Below are positions 16,560-24,687 of a stretch of DNA of 64,000 nucleotides, one piece after another; position 1 is the first letter of the stretch; each line of letters begins with the position of its first letter. Origin of the DNA: Streptomyces sp. NBC_00271 (lineage in GTDB: Bacteria; Actinomycetota; Actinomycetes; Streptomycetales; Streptomycetaceae); assembly GCF_036178845.1 (NCBI RefSeq), contig NZ_CP108070.1, positions 8,680,001-8,744,000 on the forward strand. The letters are read 5' to 3'. Both the position numbers and the translations under genes were made by a program. The notes beneath the pieces are model-generated. The model saw nothing but the letters and a program-made list of their open reading frames with translations. It was not told the DNA's origin and made no database searches.

Positions 16560-17747
16560 CAACAGCTTCGGAGGGCTTCCCGGAGTGGCGCGGGGGCATC
16601 GGCGTCGTCCGTGGCGGCCTGTACCGCCAGGAATGCAGCGGCCAGCATCGACAGGGTGATGTGCCGGTACCAGCCGTGCCAGTGGCGCACCTCGTAGTCG
16701 GCCAGCCCGCACTGATGCTTGCCGAGTTTGATCGCGTCTTCCACCCGCCAGCGCGCGCCGGCGACGTGGGCCAGGTGTTCCGGCGGGGTGCCGGCCGGGC
16801 CCCAGGCCAGGTAGTAGTCGAGGTCGTCGGGCGTTTCGGGGCGGCGTCGGGCGATCATCCATCGGCTCGGCCAGGGCTGCCCCCGCACCGCGGTGCCCAC
16901 GAGCTCCTCCGGGTCGGCGATCCGGCGGACCCACCACTGCCACCAGCGGGAGCCGGTCTGGCTCGGGCCGGCTTCGATCAGCTGCCACTCGCTGTCGTCC
17001 GCGGCGGCGGCCAGCTTGTCGATACGCCGCCAGCCCGGTCGGGGCAGCACTGTCTGGGCGCTGGAGACATTGACCACGTACGGCAGTTGGCGGCTCTCGG
17101 CGAAGGAGCGGAAGCCGCCGTCACGACCGTAGACCTCGTCGGCGGCCAGCCAGGTGTTCTCCGGAAGCTCGGGGAGAATCCGGTCGATCATCTTCTCGGC
17201 GAGGCGGGGTTTGGTGGCGAAGCCGACGGTCTCGGGCACCTGCGCACCGCTCGCGATCGCCTGTCCAGACTTGCGGCAGGTAGATCTCCCGGTCGACCAG
17301 GGTTGCCCCGCGGGCGGCGGCCCAGGCGGCGAACACCCCGATCTGGCAAGGAAAGACGCCGCCGAGTGAGCCGGTGAACTGCCGGGCCACGCCAACAGAA
17401 GTCTTGCCCTTCTTGGCGAACCCGGTCTCATCGATGACCAGCACCCCGCCCGCGCTGTCAGCCAGCCCGTCCAGCGCATACCGGCGGACGCGGTCGCGCA
17501 GCTCATCGACGTCCCACTTCGCCCGGTCCAGTAAGTGCTGCTGCCCGTCGGGGCGCCGCCAGCCGGCGTACTCGGCCAGCTGCCAGCCATTCTTGCGGGA
17601 GACCGGACCCAACAGCCCGCGCACACACGCTTTCGCCCGCCGCCGCAGATCCGCCCGGGGGAAGACGTCGCCGATCTGCCGCAGCAACTCCTCCAACTCG
17701 GCATCCCACTCGGCTACTTGTGCCACGTCGCCGGACCAGTCTTCCAT
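16560..17747 (-). pseudogene. IS701-type transposase, N-terminal and central part, frameshifted
   Basis: An IS701-type DDE transposase. The N-terminal part (MEDWSGDVAQVAEWDAELEE, VLVIDETGFAKKGKTSVGVA) reads in one frame to about 17245. The sequence then continues in another frame (VPETVGFATKPRLAEKMIDR, WLAADEVYGRDGG, ARWRVEDAIKLGKHQCGLAD), showing a single-base-type frameshift near 17237-17247. The Asp/Asp/Glu catalytic positions are still visible. The family match ends near 16560 after APLREA; the missing C-terminus is at 11412-11651. Confidence 0.85.
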
Positions 17748-17959
17748 AACAGGGAGTTACCCTGCGAACCTGATCAGCGAACTACAACTGAAGGGCTAAA
17801 GCCGTGGAGGCGACCGCCCCAGCCACGACGTACCTCCTTCTACGGCAAGCGGTTGATTGCTGTGCGCGTGGCACGGGCGTCTGCTGGGCTGGGGCCGGGC
17901 GGCGACAGGAGCGCAAGCCCGGCCGGGGGCCGGGCTGCGCGCGGGGAGCGGAGCGAACC

Positions 17960-18502
17960 GCCTTGAACCAGTTGAGTTGGCTGCGCTGCGTCACAAGGAC
18001 ATCGACCTGACCGGCCGCCTGGTCGTTGTCCGCCGGGCGCAAGCCGAGTTGGAGAACGGGCGGCTCTTCGACAAGGCTCCCAAGTCGGCTGCCGGGGTGC
18101 GCACGGTCTCCTTCCCCGGTGAGCTGGTCGACGCGATTACGCTCCACCTGGAGCACTACGCCGCTGCTGGACAGGACGGTCACGTGTTCGTCGGGCCGCA
18201 GGGTGGGCAGCTTCGGCGGAGCAACTTCCGGGACGACTGGGTCAAGGCGCGGAAGGATGCAGGCGTGACGGCCGAGCTGCACTTCCACGACCTGAGGCAT
18301 ACGGGCAACACGCTGGCCTCCACGCCGGGGCACCCGGGAGCTGATGACGCGGATGGGCCACAGCAGCTCCCGTGCCGCGCTGATCTACCAGCACATGACC
18401 AGTGACCGTGATCGGGCCATTGCCGACCGCCTTGGCGCGATGATCCGCGACGGTGGGGGAGACCCCTCGGACGGCGGCGACAAGGGCTCCGTAGGGACGT
18501 AG
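17960..18502 (+). pseudogene. Tyrosine integrase, catalytic C-terminal part, frameshifted
   Basis: The plus strand encodes an integrase catalytic domain: LEPVELAALRHKDIDL, FHDLRHTGNTLAS with the His-x-x-Arg box, then after a frameshift near 18325-18345 ELMTRMGHSSSRAALIYQHM with the second His and the catalytic Tyr. The N-terminal half is missing; the 100 bases before it are not integrase-like. Tandem TGGCACG sites follow the stop (18503-18521), and a tRNA-Arg(CCU) 3' half lies about 80 bases downstream. This is the usual int-att layout of elements that integrate into a tRNA gene. Confidence 0.85.
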
Positions 18503-18534
18503 TGGCACGCGTGTGGCACGGTGCCGGAAACGGC

Positions 18535-18575
18535 AAAGGGCCAGCCTGGGAGGAAACCCCTCCTGAGCTGGCCCT
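18535..18575 (+). terminator. Hairpin after the integrase remnant
   Basis: AAAGGGCCAGC pairs with GCTGGCCCTT, with an inner GGGAGG/CCCCTCC stem. It sits between the integrase stop and the tRNA fragment. Confidence 0.7.
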
Positions 18576-18583
18576 TCTCTCTG

Positions 18584-18629
18584 TGCCCCCGGCAGGATTC
18601 GAACCTGCGACACCCGCTTTAGGAGAGCG
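18584..18629 (-). pseudogene. tRNA-Arg(CCU) 3' half (att remnant)
   Basis: Read on the minus strand this is the anticodon loop CTCCTAA with its 3' stem AGCGG, a variable region, a perfect T-arm (GCAGG-TTCGAAT-CCTGC) and the acceptor strand CGGGGGCA. The sequence upstream on that strand cannot form a D-arm or a matching 5' acceptor, so it is not a working tRNA. It is an attachment-site copy left by integration into the 3' part of a tRNA gene. Repeat copy B starts within it. Confidence 0.8.
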
Positions 18630-18680
18630 CTTGGGGTGCCTGGCCGGTGACCTGCGGCTTCAACGGCCGAGCTAGAAGTC
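18611..18680. repeat. Direct repeat, copy B (partial)
   Basis: CACCCGCTTTAGGAGAG, then GGTGACCTGCGGCTT and GGCCGAGCTAG match the first third of the long repeats at 9674 and 28599, in the same orientation. Only this copy retains the adjoining tRNA-Arg(CCU) T-arm and acceptor. Confidence 0.7.
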
Positions 18681-18686
18681 ATGTGA

Positions 18687-18857
18687 CCTGCCCGTGCCGT
18701 CTTCACCTCTGTCCTCTTCGCGACCGGCAACGACCGCGACAACCGCGCCGCCGTCCGGGCCGTACCAACGGAGGAGCTGGACCTGATGAGGCTGGCGGTG
18801 TACGGGTCACGGATCGCAGTGGACAAGGTGCTGAAGGGTGCGCGGATGCAAACGTGA
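18687..18857 (+). pseudogene. C-terminal fragment of an unknown protein
   Basis: A reading frame without a start codon encodes VFTSVLFATGNDRDNRAAVR, VPTEELDLMRLAVYGSRIAV and DKVLKGARMQT before the stop. It looks like the end of a real cytoplasmic protein. The stop overlaps a GTG that opens the next small ORF (GTGA), supporting genuine coding origin. The family is not recognised. Confidence 0.45.
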
Positions 18858-19015
18858 CGGAATCTGCACAGCGAATGCGCAACTGCGTTACGGGTGCGTT
18901 CTGTTGGTGCGGAGTTGTCCTGGTTGGAGCTGCCGTGGCAATAGCTGTCGGTTTCCTGTACGGGGCTACATGTAGAGAAGCTGCCCTCAATTCGTGTGCA
19001 TGCGTGCATGGATGA
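18854..19015 (+). CDS. Small single-helix membrane protein
   Basis: A 53-residue ORF whose GTG overlaps the preceding stop. It has one strongly hydrophobic helix (GVVLVGAAVAIAVGFLYG, about residues 19-36) flanked by cysteines (CVTGAFCWC before, CREAALNSCACVHG after). No family is recognised. Coupling to the upstream fragment suggests they were once an operon. Confidence 0.45.
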   Translation: MTESAQRMRNCVTGAFCWCGVVLVGAAVAIAVGFLYGATCREAALNSCACVHG

Positions 19016-19217
19016 GTAGCCGACTGTTTCAACTGTCGCGCTGGGAGCAGCGGCCGACTGGATGCCTGGCACGCTCCGTGATTTGATCCTTCGCGCCGCC
19101 GGGATCGCGCCAAGGCGTCCGGAAACGGATGGCGCGCGCCTGCGGTAGCGGCCCACCGGCTTTCCCCAGCTTGGCCGTTCCCCCTTGCCGAACATCCATA
19201 CGAAGGGCAGTTTCATC

Positions 19218-19427
19218 ATGAACTCCGCTCCCCAGGTTCAGACCCTTGAAATCTCTGACATCGAGCTCGACACCGTCTCCGGCGGCCTGAGCCCGCAGGT
19301 CGGCATCGCCGCCGGCCCCACGGCGATCAGCAACTCGGACCTCGTGGCTCAGTTCGGCGCGGTCAAGGACGAGGTCTCGGACACCGTCGGCCAGTACCAC
19401 CAGGTCGGCGTCACTTTCTCCTTCTGA
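19218..19427 (+). CDS. Double-glycine-leader peptide (bacteriocin/RiPP-like precursor)
   Basis: A 69-residue ORF with AAGGG before the ATG. The first half is a classical GG leader (VQTLEISDIELDTVSGG, cleavage after residue 24), the signal used by C39-peptidase ABC exporters and many RiPP or bacteriocin precursors. The 45-residue remainder (from LSPQVGIAAGPTAIS to HQVGVTFSF) has no cysteine, so lanthionine formation is unlikely; it contains Ser, Thr, Asp and Gln. No modification or transport gene lies within several kb, making it an orphan. A strong terminator follows. An upstream in-frame ATG at 19185 is less likely. Confidence 0.65.
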   Translation: MNSAPQVQTLEISDIELDTVSGGLSPQVGIAAGPTAISNSDLVAQFGAVKDEVSDTVGQYHQVGVTFSF

Positions 19428-19503
19428 TCGTCAGATCTCGGGACTTCCTCATCGCGGGATCGCTGATACCGGCAGCCTGACTGCCGATCGGCGTCCACAG
19501 CGA

Positions 19504-19543
19504 CAAGCCCCCTACCCGCGGGTTTTCGCTGGTAGGGGGCTTG
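19504..19543 (+). terminator. Strong hairpin after the leader-peptide gene
   Basis: CAAGCCCCCTACC pairs perfectly with GGTAGGGGGCTTG around a 14-base loop. Confidence 0.85.
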
Positions 19544-19913
19544 ATCGTTAGGGGTTGCCTGTTATTTCCCTGGGGCTTGTCGGGGATCTTGGTGAGCTGA
19601 AACTTCGCTGGTCAGGGCCCTAGTCAGCCCCTTCACAGGGGTCGTCATTGGTCGTCGATGGCCGCCGCCGATCGGTCTCGGACGTCCCAGGGACGGCCCA
19701 TCAGTGGCCCACCTGAACGGCGTCAGCCGGTCGACTCCGAGTTCCTGAAACGTGTTGATCACGCTCTGCCACGCAGCCTCCAGGAAGGGCCCTCGTTCCC
19801 CTGGTTCTCGGTCGCAGGTCGGAGCTGGACGGGCCCAGAGACGGATGGCGCCGTCCCGAACGGTTGCTAGCGTGGAAAGTGGTTCTGGCAGCCAGGGGGA
19901 AGGAGGCCGACCG
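19544..19913. other. Gap without a confident gene
   Basis: The minus strand has a protein-like stretch near 19560-19830 (GPFLEAAWQSVINTFQELGV) but no start, ribosome site or recognised family. It may be a gene remnant. Confidence 0.3.
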
Positions 19914-20300
19914 ATGGCAGTCGAACTCAACCACACGATCGTCGCCGCGCACGACAAGATGGCGTCCGCACGGTTCCTCGCGGATCTGCTGGGTCTGGAG
20001 GTGGCACCGGAGTACGGTCCGTTCGTCCCGGTGCAGATGCCGAACGGCGTGACGCTTGACTACATGGACACGGCCGAGTCGATCAGCCCACAGCACTATG
20101 CGTTCCTTGTCTCCGAGGACGACTTCGACGCGATCTTCGCCCGTGTCTGCGAGGCGGGCCTGACCTACTGGGCGGACCCGCATCACCACCACCCCGGCGA
20201 GATCAACCACAACGATGGCGGCCGTGGGGCGTACTTCGACGACCCCAACGGACACAACCTCGAGATTCTGACCAGGCCGTACGGCAGCGGCGAGGACTGA
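19914..20300 (+). CDS. VOC superfamily protein (glyoxalase/dioxygenase-like)
   Basis: A 128-residue vicinal-oxygen-chelate protein with AGGAGG at 19901-19906. It starts ELNHTIVAAHDKMASARFLA (first metal His) and ends GGRGAYFDDPNGHNLEILT (metal Glu). A HHHH run lies in the loop ADPHHHHPGE. One betaalphabetabetabeta pair is present, as expected for this length. Substrate is unknown. It stands alone beside a tRNA remnant. Confidence 0.85.
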   Translation: MAVELNHTIVAAHDKMASARFLADLLGLEVAPEYGPFVPVQMPNGVTLDYMDTAESISPQHYAFLVSEDDFDAIFARVCEAGLTYWADPHHHHPGEINHNDGGRGAYFDDPNGHNLEILTRPYGSGED

Positions 20301-20471
20301 TACCCCGGAGCGGTGCCGGGAGCCGGAGGCCCCTCGGCGACCGTGTGCCCAGCTACGGATCAGAGTGCGAACGGCTCGTAGGCCAGAGCGCGATCGATGA
20401 TCTTCTCGGCGGTCGGTTCTGGGTCTCCGGGTACCACCCGCTGATCTGGGCCTCTCTCGTGTCCTAGGACG

Positions 20472-20515
20472 GGTGGGCGCGGACGGTTTCGAACCGCCGG
20501 CAACCGCCTTGTAAG
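20472..20515 (-). pseudogene. tRNA-Val(UAC) 3' half (att remnant)
   Basis: On the minus strand: CTTACAAGGCGG (anticodon loop with UAC), then the T-arm GGCGG-TTCGAAA-CCGTC and an acceptor GCGCCCACC. No 5' half is present. ATCTGGCACACCTCTGCC follows at about 20531, resembling the TGGCACG sites beside the other att remnants. The gap 20301-20912 otherwise holds only a short minus-strand remnant ending EKIIDRALAYEPFAL near 20360. Confidence 0.6.
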
Positions 20516-20912
20516 TTCGATCTGTGGGTGATCTGGCACACCTCTGCCCATGACGCCCAATCCCCGCGCGGCCGCTGGACTCCGCGGATGTTCGCCGACG
20601 TTGATGTCAGCGAGGTGGGCACCGAACGAGTACGTGATCCTCTGCGCCCATATTGTCAGGGCTGGCCGCCAGCCGGAGACGGGTGAAGCGTGACGCCACC
20701 TATCTCGTGTCACAACAATGCTGCCTCGACTCACCGTCACTGTGCCGTGTATTCCCCAGGCGGCTTAGTCACAGCCGCAACCGGGTGAAACGCCCCTCGA
20801 ATCGACTTGCGATAGATCAGTTACGGGTAATTACAGAGAGCCTCCATTTGGCCTCGACCCACCATGCTCTGACGCCAACACGAACTGCGCGGATCGAGAA
20901 AGGACTCCGACA

Positions 20913-21437
20913 ATGAGAAGTAGAGTCATCTGGGCGGTCGCTCTAGCGACAGCCTCCGCCTCCCTTGTCACCCCAGCAGTAGCAGCCCAACGCGGGCATG
21001 ACCACCACGCTTGCCACGTCTCAAGCGCCGCCAACCCTAATAGGGGTGACTGCTTCGTGCAGTTCGACGTGCAGTTCGCGTAGGTGAAAAAACTCAACCT
21101 CGGGGGGCCGCCTGGACCAAATCTCGGCGACGCGATGATTTTGAGCCTAGATGTGTTTCAAAATGGTCGGAAGATCGGTGTAGGGGATGGCACCTTCACC
21201 ACCACGCGGGTCACTGGTTCAGGGCCCAACTCGGTGGTCGAATCGCAAGGGATTTTCACCCTGCGGCTGCCCGATGGGCAATTGAGCATTCAGTTTATTC
21301 AGCTCCGTGACGATGAGCAGGTCCTACCTGTTGCCGTCACGGGTGGCAGCGGAGTCTTCCGCGGGGCCGGAGGCGACGGGACTATCACGAAGGGCAACAA
21401 CTCCGGTGTCGTCAAGCTGCACCTCCAGTTCGCATAA
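20913..21437 (+). pseudogene. Secreted dirigent/allene-oxide-cyclase-barrel-like protein with in-frame amber stop
   Basis: One continuous frame of 174 sense codons is interrupted by TAG at 21081-21083. Before it is a signal peptide (VIWAVALATASASLVTPAVA), then a short mature part with HDHHACH and CFVQFDVQFA. After it, in the same frame and starting with a GTG, come VKKLNLGGPPGPNLGDAMIL, FQNGRKIGVGDGTFTTTRV, LPDGQLSIQFIQLRDDEQ and LPVAVTGGSGVFRGAGGDG, the pattern of dirigent/AOC-like barrels. Together they make one normal-length secreted protein, so the amber codon is a nonsense mutation or is read through. Base use is less GC-rich than in neighbours. Confidence 0.65.
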
Positions 21438-21556
21438 GGCCGCCCCGGGAATGACAAGCCTTGTCCGCTCTGTGCCTGCACCGTGCCCACCGTAGTCACG
21501 GACGTCAAACCGCGTTTGTCGCGGATCGGCACCGGTCCTCGCCGGACCCCGAGAAC

Positions 21557-21720
21557 TGATCCACGGTTGGTGAGAGTCGTTCATCGGTGGGTGCATGCGG
21601 CAGTGTAGACCGCTGGGGCTTGGTAGCCGAGCGAGCTGTGTCGTCGGCGCCGGTTGTAGTCCTCCTTCCAGTCGCTGATCACGACTCGGGCTTGGGCCAG
21701 CGACCAGAAAGATGTGAAAG
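21557..21720 (-). mobile_element. Truncated IS3-type copy (3' end only)
   Basis: The terminal repeat (TGATCCACGGTTGG) and the last 40 or so transposase codons (ending with the QAPAVY-type tail) match the complete IS at 25433-26643 nearly base for base, in the same orientation. The match stops near 21720. Nine to ten bases outside the end (CCGGACCCCGAGA) are also shared with the other copy. Confidence 0.8.
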
Positions 21721-21857
21721 TTCAGGTGGCCTAGCAACGGCGTCCCTGGACACGGTTGCCCTCAGTCACTCAGGTCGTATCAGTCATACAGCCGCGTACT
21801 TACCTCTCTCGGTCAGCACGGGAAAGCCGAGACGGCTAGCCCAAACCGAAAGGGTGT

Positions 21858-22475
21858 TCAGCGGACTTCGGCGCCGAGGGCGATGTCGAAGCCGGCGCCG
21901 TTGCGGGCCAGCCCCATCAGCAGGATGCCGGTCCATTCGAGGACCGAAGCCATCGCGAGCCCTCCCGTGTCCAGGGGCCGCAAGTCGATGCTCTCCAGAA
22001 ACGCCGCAACTTGGGCCTTCGCTGCGGCGTCGTCGCCGGCAACAAAAACGTCCAGGGGCGTGTCGCGAGCGAGGACGTGGCCGAAGACCGAGTTCAGCGC
22101 CTTCACGACGGGTGTGCCCTCGGGGGCGGCAGCAGCGATCTCCTGGGCCGCCGAGCTGTCTGGGGTGGTCGTGAGTCCGCTGGCGTCGGCGTTGAAGGGA
22201 TTGGAGATGTCGACGAGGACCTTGCCGGCAAGGGCGTCGCCGTAGTGAGTGACCACGTCGACTGCGCCGGTGTACGGGACGGCCACGATGACGATGTCAC
22301 CTGCCGGCGTTGCGCCGAGCGCGCCGACGGTGGCTCCGTGGCCGATCTGGTCGGCCAGCGCCAAAGCCTTGGCGGTGTTGCGGCTCATGAGCTCGGTCGC
22401 GTGGCCGTGCTTGGCTGCCCGGGTGCCGATGGCGGCGGCCATGTTGCCCGAACCGATGATGCTGATGGTGGTCAT
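21858..22475 (-). CDS. NADPH-dependent F420 reductase-like oxidoreductase
   Basis: A 205-residue Rossmann protein of the NADP oxidoreductase/F420-dependent family: nucleotide-binding ISIIGSGNMAAAIGTRAAKH, IVAVPYTGAVDVV, VDISNPFNAD and VVKALNSVFGHV. Such enzymes transfer hydride between NADPH and F420 or a similar carrier. It may recycle F420 for the neighbouring LLM enzyme (inference). Transcribed leftward after the LLM gene, with a gap of about 100 bases. Confidence 0.85.
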   Translation of the reverse strand: MTTISIIGSGNMAAAIGTRAAKHGHATELMSRNTAKALALADQIGHGATVGALGATPAGDIVIVAVPYTGAVDVVTHYGDALAGKVLVDISNPFNADASGLTTTPDSSAAQEIAAAAPEGTPVVKALNSVFGHVLARDTPLDVFVAGDDAAAKAQVAAFLESIDLRPLDTGGLAMASVLEWTGILLMGLARNGAGFDIALGAEVR

Positions 22476-22575
22476 GACGTGTTCCTTTGCTGTCTATGGA
22501 GCTGCCGGTAAGGCGTGAGTTGCCGGTCTGATGGGCTGCATCAAGCGCTTTGGCCACGCAGCATTGGCTCGCGGA

Positions 22576-23430
22576 CTAGTTGCGTTCGCGGGCGACGTGT
22601 TCGCGTACCGCGGGGATGGTTTCAGCGGCGAAGCGCTCGATTACGTCCTGGTCGTCGCTGGCCAGAATGAAGATGCTGACGCCGTCCTCGACGGCCAGCT
22701 GGGTCAGTGCCTCCGGAGTCTGCTGGCCCGGGAAGATGTTGAGTAGACGGGTGATCTCGCGGGGATCGCGGCCGGCGGCCCGGGCGGCATCGTCGATGAT
22801 CGCGTTTCCCTTTGATACACCGCCCGGCTCCATCATCGGCAGCGACGGCAGCCAACCATCGGCCTTGCGTCCCACCAAGCCCTGCATCTTCGGCTTGTGG
22901 GCGCCGAGCCAGATCGGGATCTCGTGGGCGGGCGCGGGTCCACGCTCGGCGCCGTGGACCGAATAGAACTCGCCGTCAACATCCACGCCGCCGGGCTCGT
23001 CGGCATCCCAGACCCCGCGGATGATGTCGATTGCCTCGTCAAGTGCCGCAACGCCCTGTAGCGGGGTCAGCCGCCGTCCGCCGATCGCCTGCACGGCATC
23101 CCAGTAGAAGCCGGCTCCGAGTCCGAGGCTGGTCCGTCCACCGGAGAGCAGGTCGAGGCTGGCCGCCGCGCGGGCGAGTACGGCGGGGGGCTGACGCAGC
23201 GGCAGGTTCAGCACGTTGCCGGACACTCCGATGCGCTCGGTCCGCGCGGCCACCCAGCTCAGCAGAGTCCAGGTATCGAGAAAGCTCGACTGGTAGGGAT
23301 GGTCCTGGAAGGTGACGAAGTCGAAGCCGAGCCGCTCACTCAGCTGCGCCAACTCGACCGGACGGCTCGGCGGGGAGTTGGTGGGACCGAGGAACGTTGC
23401 GAAACGCAGGGGATGACCGTAGTCAGGCAT
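22576..23430 (-). CDS. LLM class flavin/F420-dependent oxidoreductase
   Basis: A 284-residue luciferase-like monooxygenase-fold enzyme: RFATFLGPTNSPPSRPVELA, VSGNVLNLPLRQPPAVLARA, LDLLSGGRTSLGLGAGFYW and IWLGAHKPKMQGLVGRKADG. The short length and lack of a reductase partner favour F420 as cofactor, supported by the adjacent F420-reductase-like gene. The substrate is unknown, probably a small xenobiotic or secondary metabolite. Confidence 0.88.
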   Translation of the reverse strand: MPDYGHPLRFATFLGPTNSPPSRPVELAQLSERLGFDFVTFQDHPYQSSFLDTWTLLSWVAARTERIGVSGNVLNLPLRQPPAVLARAAASLDLLSGGRTSLGLGAGFYWDAVQAIGGRRLTPLQGVAALDEAIDIIRGVWDADEPGGVDVDGEFYSVHGAERGPAPAHEIPIWLGAHKPKMQGLVGRKADGWLPSLPMMEPGGVSKGNAIIDDAARAAGRDPREITRLLNIFPGQQTPEALTQLAVEDGVSIFILASDDQDVIERFAAETIPAVREHVARERN

Positions 23431-23496
23431 CGATGTCTCCTTCAGTCGTTCGTTCGTGGTCAGCCGCGACGCGACGTCGTCGCGCAGAGCGTGTCG

Positions 23497-23685
23497 TCAG
23501 ATCAGGGCGCTGACGATTTCGTCGAGAGGCTCGGGCTGGCCGGCCTCGTGGTGAAGGCTGGTGCCACCGCGGATCAAAGCACCGCGGACGACAGCGGCGG
23601 CCCAGAACAGGCCGGCGGCCCACCAGAAGCCGACAGTGAACCCGTGCACGGTGGCACCAACAACGGCCGTGCTGCCATGGTGGGT
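23497..23685 (-). pseudogene. DHA2-type MFS drug transporter, C-terminal remnant
   Basis: The minus strand encodes the last 62 residues of an EmrB/QacA-type pump (STAVVGATVHGFTVGFWWAA, GLFWAAAVVRGALIRGG, then EIVSALI stop). No start or preceding helices remain. It sits between the LLM and SDR genes, showing a pump was deleted from this cluster. Confidence 0.7.
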
Positions 23686-23748
23686 CTGCTCCTCGTGCGG
23701 TCAGGTCGGAGCGCCGACATAAGGCACTCCTCTGGTCGGCACTCGCCG

Positions 23749-24483
23749 TTAGATCTGGCTGAACCCGCCGTCGACGACTAGGTTCGCGCCGGTGATGAAG
23801 CTGGCGTCCGAGGAGGCCAGGAACAGCGCGGCAGCCCCGATTTCCTCGCTGGTTCCCAGCCGTCCCAGCGGAATGGCGGCGGTGATCTGTTCCCGGAACT
23901 CGGGGGGCACGGTGCTGAAGAGCGCGGTGTCGATCGAACCGGGACTGACGACATTCACCCGGATACCGCGGACCTTCAACTCCTCGGCCCAGGTGCGGGC
24001 AAGTGAACGAACGGCGGCCTTGCTCGCCGAGTAGACACCGGCACCGGGGATGCCCTTGGTCGCGCTGCTCGTGCCGTTCAGGATGATCGACGCACCGTCG
24101 CTCATCAATGGCAGCAGGTACTGAACGGTGAACACAGTGCCGCGGAAGTTCACGCCCACCAGCGCATCGAACGTATCGGGGGTGATACTTCCCAACGGGT
24201 CGGACACCGACGCGACGCCAGCGCTCGCAAAGAGGACGTCGACTCGTCCGTGGTGCTCCCGCACGGTCTCAGCCAAACGAGCCAGGTCGTCCAGATTTCC
24301 CGAGTCCGCCTGTACGCCCGTCACGTTGTGGCCGATGGCCGCGACCGCCTCGTCCAGTCTGTCCCTGTCTCGCCCGGTGATGAACACGTAGGCGCCTTCG
24401 GTCACGAACAACTTGGCCGTCGCCAACGCCATCCCAGAGGTTGCTCCAGTGATCACGGCGACCTTGCCATCAAGTTTGAGCAT
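23749..24483 (-). CDS. Short-chain dehydrogenase/reductase (classical SDR)
   Basis: A 244-residue SDR: cofactor motif ITGATSGMALATAKLF (TGxxxGxA, the third Gly of the classical TGxxxGIG being replaced by Ala), catalytic Ser in LNGTSSATKG, YSASK (Tyr/Lys) and the C-terminal PLGRLGTSEEIGAAALFLAS. It reduces or oxidises an unknown carbonyl or alcohol with NAD(P). It is divergent from a MarR gene; a palindrome at 24503-24518 lies just upstream of its start. Confidence 0.92.
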   Translation of the reverse strand: MLKLDGKVAVITGATSGMALATAKLFVTEGAYVFITGRDRDRLDEAVAAIGHNVTGVQADSGNLDDLARLAETVREHHGRVDVLFASAGVASVSDPLGSITPDTFDALVGVNFRGTVFTVQYLLPLMSDGASIILNGTSSATKGIPGAGVYSASKAAVRSLARTWAEELKVRGIRVNVVSPGSIDTALFSTVPPEFREQITAAIPLGRLGTSEEIGAAALFLASSDASFITGANLVVDGGFSQI

Positions 24484-24502
24484 GTTGACCTTTACCTTTC
24501 TG

Positions 24503-24518
24503 TCGGCCGAACGGCCGA
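24503..24518. promoter_or_regulatory. Candidate MarR operator
   Basis: TCGGCCGAACGGCCGA has 7-base arms around AA. It lies 20 bases before the SDR start codon within the SDR/MarR divergent intergenic region. Confidence 0.5.
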
Positions 24519-24687
24519 TCGATGTGTAAACCTGCGAGGTTCGTCGGGCCGGCGAGTTGACGCCGCTCGTGCGAAGCGCTCCGCAAACGGGGCTGGTCTC
24601 CCGTTCACTGATACATGCCTACCATAACAGATGCGTGCGCGCGCACCTAAACGGGCGAGCATCCAATTTTCGGGTACACTGCCGAGC

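Larger units (their letters stand above)
11404..17799 (-). mobile_element. IS701-type element split by about 4.9 kb of inserted DNA
   Basis: The two ends carry matching inverted repeats (CCCTTCAGTTGTAGTTC at 11408-11424 and its complement at 17779-17795), each flanked by CTAA (11404-11407 and 17796-17799), a 4-base target duplication as expected for IS701. Inside, the transposase N-terminal and central part lies at the right end and its C-terminal tail at the left end, in the same orientation and order. The 11.65-16.56 kb segment therefore appears to have been inserted into, or exchanged within, one IS copy. The element is dead. Confidence 0.7.

Noticed and set aside
18584..18660. Functional tRNA-Arg gene
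   Set aside because: The T-arm and acceptor 3' strand are good but no D-arm or pairing 5' acceptor strand is present on the minus strand.
20360..20740. 126-codon minus-strand ORF over the tRNA-Val fragment
   Set aside because: It reads through the tRNA remnant and the att-like site; only the last 25 codons look coding, so at most a gene tail.
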